Shown: positions 34,790 to 46,617 of the stretch, one piece after another
Numbering within the stretch: the first letter of the stretch is position 1
Layout: the number at the start of each line of letters is the position of its first letter
From: Patiria pectinifera
Lineage: Eukaryota; Echinodermata; Asteroidea; Valvatida; Asterinidae
NCBI GenBank assembly: GCA_029964075.1
Contig: CM057135.1
Location: 20,672,863 to 20,736,862 of the forward strand
Length of the DNA: 64,000 bases
Reading direction: 5' to 3'
The notes under the pieces: generated by a model
What the model was told of the DNA's origin: nothing
What the model saw: the letters and a program-made list of their open reading frames with translations, nothing else
The model's database searches: none
Made by a program: the position numbers and the translations under genes

Positions 34790-35773
34790 TTACAGACACG
34801 ATAAACTGCTTCTTGTGCTGAGACGATTATGCAAATACACACAGCCAATTTCCTTCATGCTCTGTCTTGCATCCAAATGTCCTTTCTGAGCCTCTGCCTC
34901 AGCATGTGACAACAACATACCCATTTCACGTTCAGCTTTGGACATATACGATACCACGTAAGCAACACAAGCATAAGCATAACAAATATACTGAATATCC
35001 ATGTTTGCATTCCAACATCTTATCAAATCTGGATTGTACAAATTGACCCATACATCTTGTGGCTGTCTCTTATGAACTAATCTGGCTTTGCAACTTAATA
35101 CATCATTAGCTTTTTCAAAATCACTTTGTGTCAGATTTATACTTGCAAAATAAATCATTGGTTGTCATGTGTTCATTCTCAGTTTTCTGTATTGCAGTCC
35201 ATATTGATTGCAGCAATTCCTTAGCCTTATATTTTTCACTGCTTTCACCATTAGTTTGATCCTCATCGTCAATTGGCATGGAACAGCAATGAATGTTCGT
35301 TCAGATGGAGGTCTTGGGAAATTAAACCTACACTCAGTACCCTTCTTTTTACACGACTTGGAATGCTGACTGCTGTGCAACTGTACGTGACTTATAATTT
35401 CATTTAATTCTTCATCCTTGTCCTTTGATGGTAATTTACAACTTATATATTTGTCAACAAACTGTACAACCTCTCTTTCACTATCATCTCCCAACTTCGG
35501 TGCATTTTCAATCCAAAAAAGACAATGTGTATGTGGCGACCCTCTTTGTTGAAATTCTACTCTGTAAAAATAGTCTATGACTTTTCCTATCGGTTCAGCT
35601 CTGGACAGTATAACATCTCTCAGAAACGTATGGAATCGCTGATCAAACATTCTCACAGCAGTTACAGGATTACTTCGCAATATGGTACATTTCTCATTCC
35701 AGTCCAAACCTTCTACATCTCTAGAATCACCTTGCTGTCTTAAAACTGTATTGATTACCTCAGGCCATCGCAT
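34790..35773 (-). pseudogene. Helitron Rep (HUH nuclease)
   Basis: Rolling-circle nuclease. 35165-35773 starts [15 protein letters not shown] and contains the HUH block [19 protein letters not shown] (about 35500-35560), then [19 protein letters not shown]. 34790-35158 carries the tyrosine region, DIQYICYAYACVAYVVSYMSK (about 34940-35000), in which the two-Tyr spacing of Helitron Rep is preserved. The two parts are separated by a short interruption near 35160. Rep cleaves the donor strand and joins it to the target; here it is followed directly by the helicase. Confidence 0.85.
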
Positions 35774-35815
35774 ATCTGCTGCAGAAAACGAACAAAACCA
35801 TGCTGGTATTCCTAA

Positions 35816-36607
35816 TTATAGCCAAAATCTGATCATAGTCAAAACATCCTTCTGTGCTGCTTGCCAGTATGGGGGTGTACCACGAATAGGCTTCAGAAAT
35901 ATATATCCACTATCTGACTTCAACGTGTCTTGTAATTGGTCCCTGTCAATATACATGGAGGCATTCACACTGTCACCATTATACATTTTATCAGAGCCTT
36001 TTCGCAATGCAATAGAAACACTAGACATAACTCTCTGAATCTCTGACAAATGTTGAGCATAAAAGATATATTGAGTACACATTGCAAATCTATTATCAAC
36101 ATTCATCAATCGGTTATGGAAATATCTGCTAAGTGTCAATTTCACTTCACGATCATCATCAAAAATAGGTTGACCTGACGGAAATAATGCTGGAAAGCAT
36201 TTGGCTTCGTTACCCTTTTCCATTAACTCTCTAATTGGACTATTGCCTTCACATGGAGCCACACACAGCACTTCATCAAAATACTGATCAAGTATTTCCT
36301 GTCCTACATTAGTTGGCTGAAGACAAGTGTCTAATGCAATGCCTCGTAAACGATCATTATCAGTTTCCTCATCACTGTTATCACTTTCATCATTGGCTTC
36401 TTCTTTCAAATCATATAGAGACTGATCGATTTCATTATCATCTTCACACAACGGATTGTCCCAATAAGCATTTAATTGTATGTCACTGAACCATTTATTA
36501 TTATGCTGGAGATGTCGTAATGCATTCTCCACATTTTCTTTATTCACAAACTGATATTGATAATATCCTTTATTAGTCAATTTCCTCTTCAACTTGACTC
36601 GGATCAT
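35816..36607 (-). pseudogene. Helitron-like N-terminal region of Rep
   Basis: Helitron_like_N-type region of 263 residues, open. Acidic in the middle (NDESDNSDEETDND), followed by FPALFPSGQPIFDDDREVKL and YFHNRLMNVDNRFA, the landmark phrases of this domain (about 36050-36200). It ends with PYWQAAQKDVLTMIRFWL next to the Rep start, where a frameshift near 35790-35815 breaks the join. Confidence 0.82.
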
Positions 36608-36631
36608 CTGATCATCACTTTGGGGCCTTGG

Positions 36632-37311
36632 CTATGCTTTGACTGTGTCTGTTACATTTGATGGTACACATACAACTGGACCTCGTACACCATGTTGTCC
36701 GCCTTTAGGCAATGCAATCATTTTCATGAACGGTACATTTATTGCAATTAGATGCTCTTCTAATGTATTCAAACATGCTAATTCCTCAGGGATGTCCATC
36801 AGGTTTAAACTATTCACATTAGCTTCAGCAGGTACTTTATTAACAAGTAATTTTCTATGACAGGTATAACAAATCCATAAACATGATCTGCTAGATTCTG
36901 CAATCATACACAAGCATGAAGATATTTCTCACTAATAGATGTCTGATCTTTGTATTTGTACAGGTTACACTGTATAACTTGCTTTCGAAACAGCAGTTTA
37001 TGACAACAAGCACACACATACTCAGGTCCTTTAGCTATGCTTTCTTTAAATTTCTTTGTAACAAAACAAATTTTACATCTTTTCACTTTGTTAATCACAG
37101 CACGTCTGTAATTCATCTTTGCCATACTTTTACGATATTCACTATTTATTTTATACTTCCTTTTTCCATACTTATTAATTTTACCCTGTAAGATGTCACA
37201 CATCGGTATTTTTGATGCTTGCAATGAGCTTTCTTCTACATGAAGCATTGCCATGATATTTACATTTAGCTCTATTAATTTTCTTCTGTCTATAAGCAAC
37301 ATCTTCATCAT
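36632..37311 (-). pseudogene. Helitron zinc-ribbon-like modules
   Basis: Two Cys-rich modules known upstream of Helitron Rep: RCKICFVTKKF with CACCHKLLFRKQV (about 36960-37080) and WICYTCHRKLLVNKVP (about 36820-36870), the latter followed by PEELACLNTLEEHLI and PFMKMIALPKGGQHG. The Cys pairs suggest metal-bound folds, probably for DNA binding. A frameshift near 36905 lies between the two. Confidence 0.7.
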
Positions 37312-37338
37312 ACTTTGTTTTCAAATCAGCTTCTCTCT

Positions 37339-38589
37339 TTATTCCATATCTTCATGGTACTTTCTTTTCCCCTCAGTGATTAGCTTCTCTCTGTATTCAG
37401 GATTATTGTAATACTTTGTTTTTCCATCATTGATTACCTTGATTCTGTATTCAGCATTATCACAATATTTGCCTTTCAATGTGTTGATCAACTTCTCTCT
37501 GTACTCAGGATTCTGGCAATACTTGGCTTTCCCCTTGTTGATTTTCTTCTCTCTATATTCAGGATTATCATGGTAATTTCTTTTCCCACTGTTTTTTTTC
37601 TTTTCTTTGTTTTCTTGGTTGTTACAATATTTCTCTTTTTTATGCTTTAAAATACCTTTTTTATGCATTTCATTGTTATAGTTTCTTTTTTCAGCCTTTA
37701 ATCGCACTGTTTTATAGTCCATGTCACTATTGTACTTTGTTTTAAGCAATTCCTTCTTCTGGTCTGCATTTTTTTGGTAGTTTTTCTGGTTATAATTTTG
37801 TTTTCTTTGCTTTTGCTCTTTGCTCCTATTCGTGCTATTCTTTTCACCTTCCACCTTGTCTGCATACCTTTCCTTAGCTTTCTCTCTTTTCCTTTTTTGT
37901 TGTAATTTTCTATTTCCTCGCTTACGCCTTTTACACTTCAAAGTGTTTTCTGATTTACTGGAGATGCCATCTTTCACACATTCTGCTTCTTTGTTAGTTG
38001 TTGCTTTTTGTTGTCCATTATCAAATTGCCTTCTTGATTGACTTGAATCATGAACTGACAACACAACATCATAATGAATTCTACGCCTATGATACAAGTA
38101 AATTGCCTCATCTAATGTTACAGCCTCTCTGTCAAAGGTGCTTGCAGAGAAAACATACCACTTATTCACATCTTCAAAAGTATATATGTCTGTATGCAGC
38201 ATGTGTGCAATCTTCATGATTTCAACCTCTGTAGCCCACACTCCACAGTCAAACGTTCTTTGCCTTATGACATATTCTGCCACATTAACAAACCCTTGTC
38301 GCAGAAAACCATTGAATGTATGTCCATTTTTTAACAAGTGATTGACAGTAGCCATTCTTAACTGCAAATGATTATCTTCCGTTCCTGACACAGCAAATGA
38401 TATCCCCCGGAAAAAGCAGTTTCCATCACCTTTAATTTTCTTCACTGAATTAGGTTTTCCCATCTCTTCACATTTATCTGACACCCCATTACATTCCAGA
38501 GATATTTGGCCTATTCCATGTTTTCTGCACAGTCCTTTCTTACTAGCATATGTCAGAGGAACAAACTTAAAACCTTGTATTTGTTTCAC
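37339..38589 (-). pseudogene. OTU protease plus 18-residue basic repeats
   Basis: A 416-residue open frame. Residues about 50-190 form an OTU-type cysteine protease: KGDGNCFFRGIS with the catalytic Asp-Gly-Asn-Cys near 38415-38430, and the catalytic His in RIHYDVVLSVHD near 38050-38070. OTU enzymes remove ubiquitin. A very basic stretch (RRKRGNRKLQQKRKREKAK) follows, then an 18-residue tandem repeat of the type NPEYREKxINxGKxKYxx, at least five clear units at 37345-37620 and more degenerate ones toward 37750 and across the frameshift to about 37210. OTU domains are known in some Helitrons; the repeat is not familiar to me. Confidence 0.8.
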
Positions 38590-38622
38590 TTCCTTGATTT
38601 CAACATCACTACCATCATCAGC

Positions 38623-39017
38623 TTAATTACAACTCGTTTCATTGAAACTAGGTTCCTGACCTTCCTTCTTATTATTTGGCAGGTCACTACATGTACTTGG
38701 CAAGCTGCTACAAAAACCAGGAACTTCTCTAGAACCACCACTTCCTTCATTGCCTTCTCCTTTACTGTGACTACTTCTTCCCAATAACAGTTGCTCCGTC
38801 TCCTGTTTACTATCATCAGCATCTTGCCTTACCTCATCATCCAGCCACACAGATACACCTGTAATTTCAAACTGCTCATTATTAGACAAAGACATCGATC
38901 TTACCAAATCAGTACAATACCTGTGTACATCTTGTCCTGTAGCCACACGTTTCAACAAACTCCGTCCTTCACTGACCTGGCAAACTTGCTGATTTCTACA
39001 GTGAGAATCAAAGATAT
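38623..39017 (-). pseudogene. C-terminal part of the UL36/C76-like protease domain of the Helitron
   Basis: Starts right at the LTR element boundary with the FDSH block (about 39000-39012), where the His would be catalytic, then RNQQVCQVSEGRSLL and an approximately 100-residue tail rich in Ser/Glu. The other half of the domain lies beyond the LTR element at 48310-48937; the ATAT target duplication and the unbroken Helitron frame show they were contiguous. An in-frame TAA near 38621 separates this from the OTU part. Confidence 0.65.
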
Positions 39018-40705
39018 TGTGGCGAAACCGACCCCTGACACTATTTGTGGCGGAACCGGTGATTGGCAGAACCCAGGGGGACCGGTCTTCTTTATCCCAG
39101 GACTCTAGCCAACTCCTATTATCCCACAAAAAATATTTATTAACCTTGCGCAAGGATGAGCGGTTACCCCGACGAAAGGGGGGATATAGTTAACGAACGG
39201 CGGACTAAGCCTAGGGGCAGTTCGTTTGGTGAAAATATACCACCGTTTTGTGATTGCTTGACTCAAATGCGAACAGAGCAATAATAAATTATAATAACCT
39301 TCACAATGATCCAAATAATTATCACAGAGACAAATGTTTTCAAGGACGATCAATAATTGGTCTTATTCTCTGATCAACTATTCAATAATCTTTATATAAA
39401 CAATCAATCAATTTATACAATTATATAAAACACAGCTGTAATAATCCTAATATCTCACATAAGGGTCAACTGCACCCTTTGGAATGATATAGGTTATAAT
39501 CCTCACAAATGATAACCTTCACTTGTGATAAACGTTTTAGTGGTGAACTGCACCACGACTAATAACCCTAACGTGGTCAACCGTACCACGACTAATAACC
39601 CTCACAGCCACCAGAGTAACCCTCAGCTGAATTGGGGTAACACTCACAGGAATTGCACAACGGGGTACTGAACTATAATAACCCTTACACAATCCCAATA
39701 ACCCTCACAGCCACCAGAGTAACCCTCAGCTGAATTGGGGTAACCCTCACAGGAATTGCACAATGGGGTACTGAACTATAATAACCCTTACACAATCCCA
39801 ATAACCCTCACTGCCAGGGTCAATGTGTGTAAATAGTACAGGCAACACGGGATAGACTAACCAGAGAATTGTAATAACCCTCATACGACCCCGAGAACGC
39901 TACACCCGGTAAACCTCACAGAGGACAGGAAGCTCAAGTCAACTAGGGTTGCACTGCACCGGGAACCAAACCAATAGGTCTAGAACAAGCGGCACAAGCA
40001 ATCCTTCTAGTCAATCCGAGCTTCACTTATCTCCTAATCAATTGGTTTACCCCTCACATTGACACAAGGCCCACTATAGTCTAGACCCAAATGTAACCCG
40101 CACCCACTACACAGCAATAGCCCTCAAACAACTACGGGGATTGTTATCTAGGTCAGGATCGACTAATCAGTCAATGGTAACCCTCACACAGGTTCGGGTA
40201 ACCTTCACAAGAACTCAGAGCACGAAACGAGTCAACCTGATAACCAAACTAGTTCAATGATTACACCTAGGATCGCCTCCCCGTCGTTCTCTCACCATAC
40301 GGTGCTCAAGAGTCGACCGGCAATCAACACAAATCAAAGACCCACTAGCCAATAACCCACAGGCTTAACAACTCCTGCTCTCTTGTTCTTACACTGATAC
40401 GGACCCAATAAATATACTAAATCACCCCAGTACAATTCCACTCACCAACTCAGCAAAAACAATGGCGCAGACTCTGGCGTTAGGCTCTTTTGTTTTCCTG
40501 CAACAATATAATAGTTATGTTAGACTCGACGCCATCTTCAGAACTGCCCGGGCGATGTCGCAACACCACGCTAAATCGCCCAGACCTGTGCAAATGCGCG
40601 TCTGTGATTGGTCAAGGCGCGCACTATTAATATTAATGCTCTCGGCGCGCATGCATAATTAATTAGTTAGACTCGCTGCAGTCTGTACTACCCTGTTTCG
40701 CCACA
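39018..40705 (-). repeat. 3' LTR of the nested element
   Basis: 1688 bp, TGTGGCG to CGCCACA. It contains about 18-20 scattered TAACCCTCAC-like decamers between 39480 and 40200 and an internal tandem duplication of about 100 bp (near 39598-39800). It matches 46618-48305 end to end. Confidence 0.95.
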
Positions 40706-41478
40706 CAGGCCCCAGCAAAGCTTAATCCGTCCCGGATTAAATAGCTTAATACAATTATAAGAAACAGGGCCCATATATTTACATAATTATAATATAACTA
40801 AATTCCATGTGTGAGGTTTACCCACACGACAAGTGCCGTGTGAGACCAACATCCTAAATACAATTATAGCAATGAAGCGTCCATAATATCCAAGCTATTA
40901 CCACCGCTTGAGGTTTACCTAACCTCAGAAGTGATTTATACAATGATAAAAGATGTACACATTTGAGGTAGTTTACTAATTTTACAATAATCAATGTCTT
41001 TGGAAATATACATGTTTTATTTCAACAAGCCATACAGTTGTTTGGTGGTTCGCAACACTTTATAAAAAAAATCTCTATAAAAATAGACAAAGCGAAACCC
41101 TTAAAGCAAGAAATATATAACACTTTGGAAAACACGGTGAGCTCAGAAGTAAAATCATGCATAATTAAGCAAAATCACACAAATAGTACACAAATTTCAG
41201 AGTCATTAGTGTTCATTAAACTTCTTGTACTCCCGTTGACCTACTTTTGTACTTAGACACCTCTTCGTGCACCAGTTTTCCATCTAGGTAGGTGTTGCGG
41301 AATATCCGTTCCTCATCTATGGCCTGCCGCATCCTCCTCACTGGTGGCTCGTCGACGGCTTTCTCCAGCTCAGATCCCGCCTGTATGATGGGGCTGAGAG
41401 GGGGCATTGATTCAGGGGTCCCGGAAGTCTCTGGACAAAATGTTTGGTTAGTATCGCTCTCTGCTTGAGATGACTAAC

Positions 41479-42777
41479 CTATCTATACCTAACTGGAAGT
41501 CGATGTTCCCTACGGGGGTACCTTGGGGTCCTCCCAGGGCTACTTGTCACTTCCCCTTCCCCATTACCTATTTGGTCAACAGTTAGATCCTCAAGAGGTT
41601 CTTCACTTAGTTCAGGCTCTACACTCAGCTGTTGCTCATGACTGAGCGTAGCCTCCGGAACCTCTGACACAGGTTCCTCAACAACAGTCACCTCGTGGGT
41701 AACTTCAGTGCAATCAGAAATTTCTTCTGGTTTCACCAGTTGTTCCTCAGCCATGTCAGGCTCATACTTCCACAGTTTTAGGTTCTCACCAGTGTATGGC
41801 TTGAGCCTATCCCCGTGAACTACAAAAGCCTCACCGCCAGGCTTTATCTGAATACGGTAGGTAACATCAGATAGTCTCTTAACCACCAAATATGGTCCTA
41901 CCCATCGCAATTCGAGTTTCTGAGACCTCCCCTTCTTCTTGGCTTTGTTGTACAGCCAGGCGAACTGGCCTTGCTGCAGGCCTTCGCCATGTACCCGGCG
42001 ATCGTAGTTTCGCTTCTGGTTTCTAGCACTCTGCCTCAGGCACCCCCTGGCTCTGCCATGTGCCTCTTGCAGATTCTGCCGTAACCTCTGAGCGAAATCC
42101 GTCGCCGTTGTGTCCTCTACTGTAGGACCTTCTACCAACAAATCTACTGGAAGCCTCGTCTCTCTCCCAAGCATCATCATGTTTGGAGATTCGCCAGTTG
42201 ACTCTTGGGGAGTGCACCGGTAGGCAAAACTTGCATACGGGAGGCACTCATCCCAGTCACGCTGTCTCCTCCTCGGTTCGATCATAATCGCAACCATGTT
42301 GACCAATGTCTTGTTGAAGCGTTCAACCATTCCATCTGACTTTGGGTTGTACGCCGTGGTCCTCGTCTTGGAAATTCCAAGGACCTTGCACATTTCCCCA
42401 AACACGGCCGATTCAAAGTTTGTACCCTGATCGGAATGCAATTCCAAGGGAATGCCAAACCGACAGACAAACTCACTGACAAACTTGTTAGCCACCGTCT
42501 CTGCCTTAGCATATGGCAGAGCGTACGCCTCCATCCATTTGGAGCAGTAATCACCGACTACCATGACCCAGACGTTGCCACTGTCGCTCCCGGGCAGTGG
42601 CCCCAGCAAGTCCACGGCCACTCTCTCCATGGGCTCGCCCACCAAATACTGTTGGAGTGGGGAAACTCTCCTTTTCACAGGAGATTTCTTCCTCCCACAC
42701 AGCTCACAACATCTGATGAATGACCTCACATCCGCTGTCATTCCCGGCCAATAGTATCGAAACTTCACTTTGGCCAA
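41479..42777 (-). pseudogene. Integrase of the nested LTR element
   Basis: The longest open part of the element: zinc-binding region, catalytic core and a C-terminal GPY/F-type module followed by an acidic tail. The order and the GPY/F module are those of Ty3/gypsy integrases. The reading frame upstream is separated from it by the LINE insertion at 42867-45117. Confidence 0.88.
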
Positions 42778-42889
42778 AGTCTTCTTGACACCTAGGTGAC
42801 CGCTAGTCCGACCACCATGTAACTCCTGGAGTACAACCTCTCTAAATTTATCAGGAAATACTAGTCCAGTGCTAGGGATGACCTCTCAT

Positions 42890-44364
42890 CTATCTTCAGT
42901 CAGCGCTTCTCCCCAGCTAGCAGTTCCACTGCCGCTGAGAAGTGGCAGAACTTCAGCTCATGCCTTTACGAAGCTGCTAAAGAAGTACTGGGGCACCCAA
43001 AGTGCAGGAATCAGGACTGGTTCAGTGATTCAGACTCCTGCATTTCAGAGCTCCTCAAAGCTAAGCGTAAAGCCCACCAGGCCTGTCTTGCCAAGCCCAG
43101 ATGCCAGAGAACCAAATCTGAGTTCGCCAGAGTGAAGGCAGAACTGCAACGCAAGCTCAGAGACATGGAAGACAAGTGGTGGGATCAGAAAGCTGAAGAA
43201 ATTCAGAGAATGGCAGACATGGGGGACACCAGAGGCTATTACCAAGCACTGAAGACTGCCTTTGATCATGGAGGAACACAGTCCAGCCCTCTCCTTGCAC
43301 CTGATGGCACTACCCTCTTGACTGAACAGGGCGACATTCTTGAACGATGGCGGACGCATTTCGATCAGCTCCTGAATCGAAGATCAAATGCTGACATCTC
43401 GATTCTTGAGGGAATCCCTCAGCGTCCAGTGCTTCTCAGCGCTGATGACCCTCTGCTCATGGATGAAGTGCGGCAGGCTGTACGAAGCCTTGCCTCCAAC
43501 AAATCCCCTTGAATGGATGGTATCCAGGCGGAGATCTACCAAAATGGAGAACAGATTACCAGTAATCTATATGATGTGCTCTCAGCCATTTGGAATGAGA
43601 AGTCTGTACCACAGGAGTTCAAGGATGCTGTCATCATTCCCATCTTCAAAAAGAAAGGCAACAAGCAAGAGTGTGGCAACTATAGAGGCATCTCACTCCT
43701 GTCAGTCGCTGGCAAAGTGCTTGGCAAAGTAATTCTGGAGCGCCTCAAACCCATCCTCGATGCAGTCCTCCCCGAGTCGCAGTGTGGCTTTCGTAGATCC
43801 AGATCGACCATTGACATGATCTTCACACTGCGCCAACTGCAGGAGAAAGCTCTGGAGCAGAACATGCCCCTGTACATCGTGTTCGTTGACTTTACCAAAG
43901 CCTTTGACACAGTGAACAGGGAGTGTCTCTGGTCTCTCCTGCGTCGATATGGCTGTCCTGAAGGCATTGTCAGCCTCATCTCTCAGCTCCACACTGACAT
44001 GATGGCTCAAGTCTCTCTCAACGGCCAACTCTCAGACCAGTTCACTGGGATTCAAGGTGTCAAACAAGGCTGTGTGCTGGCTCCTTCCCTGTTTTCCATC
44101 TACCTCAGTGCTGTCTTAGATCTGTGTCCAAAGCACGGTGGTGTTTATCTCAGAACACGTTCAGACGGGAAGTTGTTCAGCGCCAGCAGTCTCAAGGCCA
44201 AGACCCTGACCAGAATTGTTTGTGCTCGTGAACTGCTTTATGCAGATGACTCTGCCATGGTGTCACACTCTGCGGCGGAACTCCAGGCCATGCTTGATGC
44301 CTTCCACTCAGTCGCCCAAAGCCTCGGTCTTACCATCAACATCAGGCAGCACAGTTTCCAATGA
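42890..44364 (+). pseudogene. LINE reverse transcriptase
   Basis: The first part (to 43509) is the linker upstream of the polymerase (KWWDQKAEEIQRMADMGDTR). A TGA at 43510-43512 interrupts the SP-MDGIQAE join, where related proteins have Gly. The polymerase then runs open for 283 residues: NYRGISLLSVAGKVLGKV, FVDFTKAFDTVNR with the first catalytic Asp (about 43885), QGVKQGCVLAPSLF, and the YADD active site in ELLYADDSAMVSH (about 44240). Past GLTIN at 44340 the thumb region is lost by an internal deletion of roughly 50-60 codons. The enzyme would have copied LINE RNA at the target site. Confidence 0.88.
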
Positions 44365-45106
44365 TAACAGCCTGGACAAAGAGGTGGAAAGGCGCATTAG
44401 TGCTGCCGCTGCAGCCTATGGGAAGCTCCAGTCAAAGGTTTGGAAGAGACATGGCATCCGGCTAACAACCAAGTGCAAGGTGTACCGTGCAGTAGTCCTC
44501 ACCTGCTTGCTCTACTCCTCTGAAACCTACACTCTGTATCGTCGCCACATCATGAGACTCCAGCGCGTCCAGATGTACCAGCTGAGACATCTCCTCAAGA
44601 TCTCCTGGCGAAACAGGATTAGTAATGTGGAAGTAAGAAGACGAGCAGGCATCCCCAGTGTTGAGGCACTACTCACTCAGAGCCAACTGCGATGGAGCGG
44701 CCATGTAGCCCGCATGGACGACCTGCGGCTTCCTAAGGCCGTCTTATATGGTGAACTTATCAGAGGCGCAAGAAATAGAGGAAGACCCAAGCTGAGATTC
44801 AAAGACTGTCTCAAGAGACACCTGAAGGCCTGTGCCATCGATGTCGACTCCTGGGAGGTCACAGCAAGCGACCGTTTACGGTGGAGATCTGCTGTCAGAG
44901 GTTCTGTTACCCGCATTGATGACCGCCTGGCTGAAGAGACAGCAAAGCGCAGTCGCAAGCGTGCTGCCAGGGCTGCATTAGTGGCCAACCCTCATGCTCA
45001 CATCTCTCGCTTTTGCTGCCGCCACTGCGGCAGTCAGTGTTCTCACCAAATTGGACTCTATGCCCACGAACGATATTGCCGAAGTCGTCATACTCCTCAG
45101 GAGTGA
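44345..45106 (+). pseudogene. LINE C-terminal region with zinc finger
   Basis: After the deletion the frame resumes at GSTVSNDNSLDKEVERRI and continues to the stop at 45104-45106. Landmarks: YKVYRAVVLTCLLY-like stretch, the QLRWSGHVARMDD block (about 44685-44720) with GRPKLRFKDCLKRHLK, both common in the C terminus of many animal LINEs, and a terminal CCRHCGSQCSHQIGLYAH finger (about 45015-45070). Confidence 0.82.
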
Positions 45107-45617
45107 CAGCCAGAGAGACTAGTCGCCACCTAAACAACTTCCCGTCATCGGATTCCCAGTTCCTATAAAGGACACTGTCCCGCACCTCCAACTGATCCCA
45201 CTGGGACCAGAGTGTCTTGTGCGCCGAGGAGGCGGCCGATACAGTCTCCCAACTGGGACGACTGCCCGACTCCTCTTTTGCCCGTACTATCCACCCAACG
45301 TTAGGATCACCATGTTGTGCTTCTCTGACTGCATTCCTAGGCAAGTGTGGTTGGGCAAAGATGCCCCTCACACTCGCCTCAGGAATCGGCAAGTCAGAGT
45401 CAACCTCACGGTAACCCTCAATGGTCTTGGTCACTTTGGCATCATCCGATGCCCCGACGGTCGCTGTCGCTTCATCAGCGTCGGCATGACCGCACTGCTT
45501 GCAGGTCTTCCGGGACAACCCGTCAGCATTTCCATGCTTACGCCCAGGCCTGTGTTGAATTGTCACATCATACTCGCTGATCTCCTCGAGCCACCTCGCA
45601 AGCTGGCCCTCACTCAC
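44907..45617 (-). pseudogene. RNase H-side fragment of pol in the nested LTR element
   Basis: Open stretch whose start resembles the connection/RNase H end of gypsy pol; the genuine part is about 45125-45617, and the rest reads into the LINE. It is followed toward the 5' LTR by a dispersed repeat, beyond which no reverse transcriptase is recognisable. Confidence 0.65.
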
Positions 45618-45649
45618 AATCTTTGGCTGTGCCCCCTTTCTGACAACCT

Positions 45650-45816
45650 CTAACTAATAATAATAGTTAACACTTATATAGCGCCCGGATCCATAATATG
45701 CTCTTAGGCGCTGTACACATTAAAAAGATTTAAAAAAAAATTACAGTGAGGAAAATTTAGCCATTAAAAAAACATACTTTTTCTTTTAGCATTTAGCCAT
45801 TTAAAAACCGTTTTTG

Positions 45817-45847
<31 letters not shown>

Positions 45848-46025
45848 TTTAACATACATTATAAACCCAGCAATTAAAAAATCGTAACCTATGAATTATA
45901 AAGCCTGCTTAAAAAGGTATAGATCAATTCATTAAATTATTTACATTAAATTTATACGTTATAAACCCAGCCAATACAAAAAACTATCCTATGAAGTAAG
46001 AAAGGCTTGCTAAAAAAGATGAGTC
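45650..46025. repeat. Dispersed repeat with GT microsatellite in the LTR element
   Basis: An inserted repeat whose left end (ACACTTATATAGCGCCCGG then GGCGCTGTACAC) resembles the widespread TATATAGCGC-type short repeats of marine invertebrates. It contains (GT)n followed by a T-run at 45815-45853 and a diverged duplication (TAAACCCAGC at about 45863 and 45963). Direction and target duplication are unclear. Confidence 0.6.
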
Positions 46026-46142
46026 CGAAGAGAGACGAGCCCTCTCCCACTTCAACCACTGAACCTCCATTCTTGAGCGGTTAAGCCTCATCATGGACAG
46101 AGCCCTTGTCCGCCTCCACCGAGGTGACACCGCTGTCCTTTC

Positions 46143-46457
46143 TCATACTGACGTTTCCTCCTGACTAGGAAACTCAGTCTCCACGAAACTCTCTACACTT
46201 GGCCACTGACCACTCGGCGATAACGGTACCTCACCAGTAAACTCAGGCTGCGGGACTTCTTGTCCAGGGCCTCCCGAATTTCGAAAATCCTGCGTACTGA
46301 CTACCACCCGGTGGATTCTCAACAGGATCGGCAGCTGCTGTCTTGCAGTATGTCGCAAAGATCGCAACTCGGCCCGAATCCCCAACAGAATGCGCACACC
46401 AACCAACAATACAACAAACAAAACAATACCCAAAGCAGTAACGACCCAGGTTAACAT
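46143..46457 (-). CDS. Small membrane-type open frame near the 5' LTR
   Basis: A 104-residue open frame beginning with a strongly hydrophobic segment of about 25 residues (residues 2-27), then a basic stretch and a Pro/Glu-rich tail. It lies about 140 bp from the primer-binding site, the place where gag would start. I do not recognise a family. It could be a fossil accessory frame of the LTR element or fortuitous. Confidence 0.3.
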   Translation of the reverse strand: MLTWVVTALGIVLFVVLLVGVRILLGIRAELRSLRHTARQQLPILLRIHRVVVSTQDFRNSGGPGQEVPQPEFTGEVPLSPSGQWPSVESFVETEFPSQEETSV

Positions 46458-46617
46458 AACCCGCTAACCTCGTTACCAATAATCCTGGCAGTGTACCTAA
46501 CTGAGGTGCACTCACTAACAAAAAAATCAACCACACTTTATCACTCTTTATTCCAAGTTCACAAGTTACAACAATTGAATTTATACAATCACAAAATATC
46601 CCACTTCTGACACCATT

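Larger units (their letters stand above)
42867..45117 (+). mobile_element. 5'-truncated LINE inserted in the LTR element
   Basis: A 2251-bp non-LTR retrotransposon fragment on the plus strand, flanked by a 7-bp duplication ACTAGTC (42860-42866 and 45118-45124). It holds the end of the linker before reverse transcriptase, the reverse transcriptase and a C-terminal region with a C2H2-like finger. The 3' end follows the stop codon by only about 13 bp and has no poly(A) tail. The clade could not be assigned; RTE- or CR1-related lineages are possible. Broken by a stop at 43510-43512 and an internal deletion near 44345. Confidence 0.88.

Noticed and set aside
40462-40662. 66-codon frame in each LTR of the nested element (also 48062-48262)
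   Set aside because: Present in both LTRs because the LTRs are copies; short and without similarity.
43680-44028. Minus-strand open frames within the LINE
   Set aside because: Antisense shadows of the reverse transcriptase coding region.
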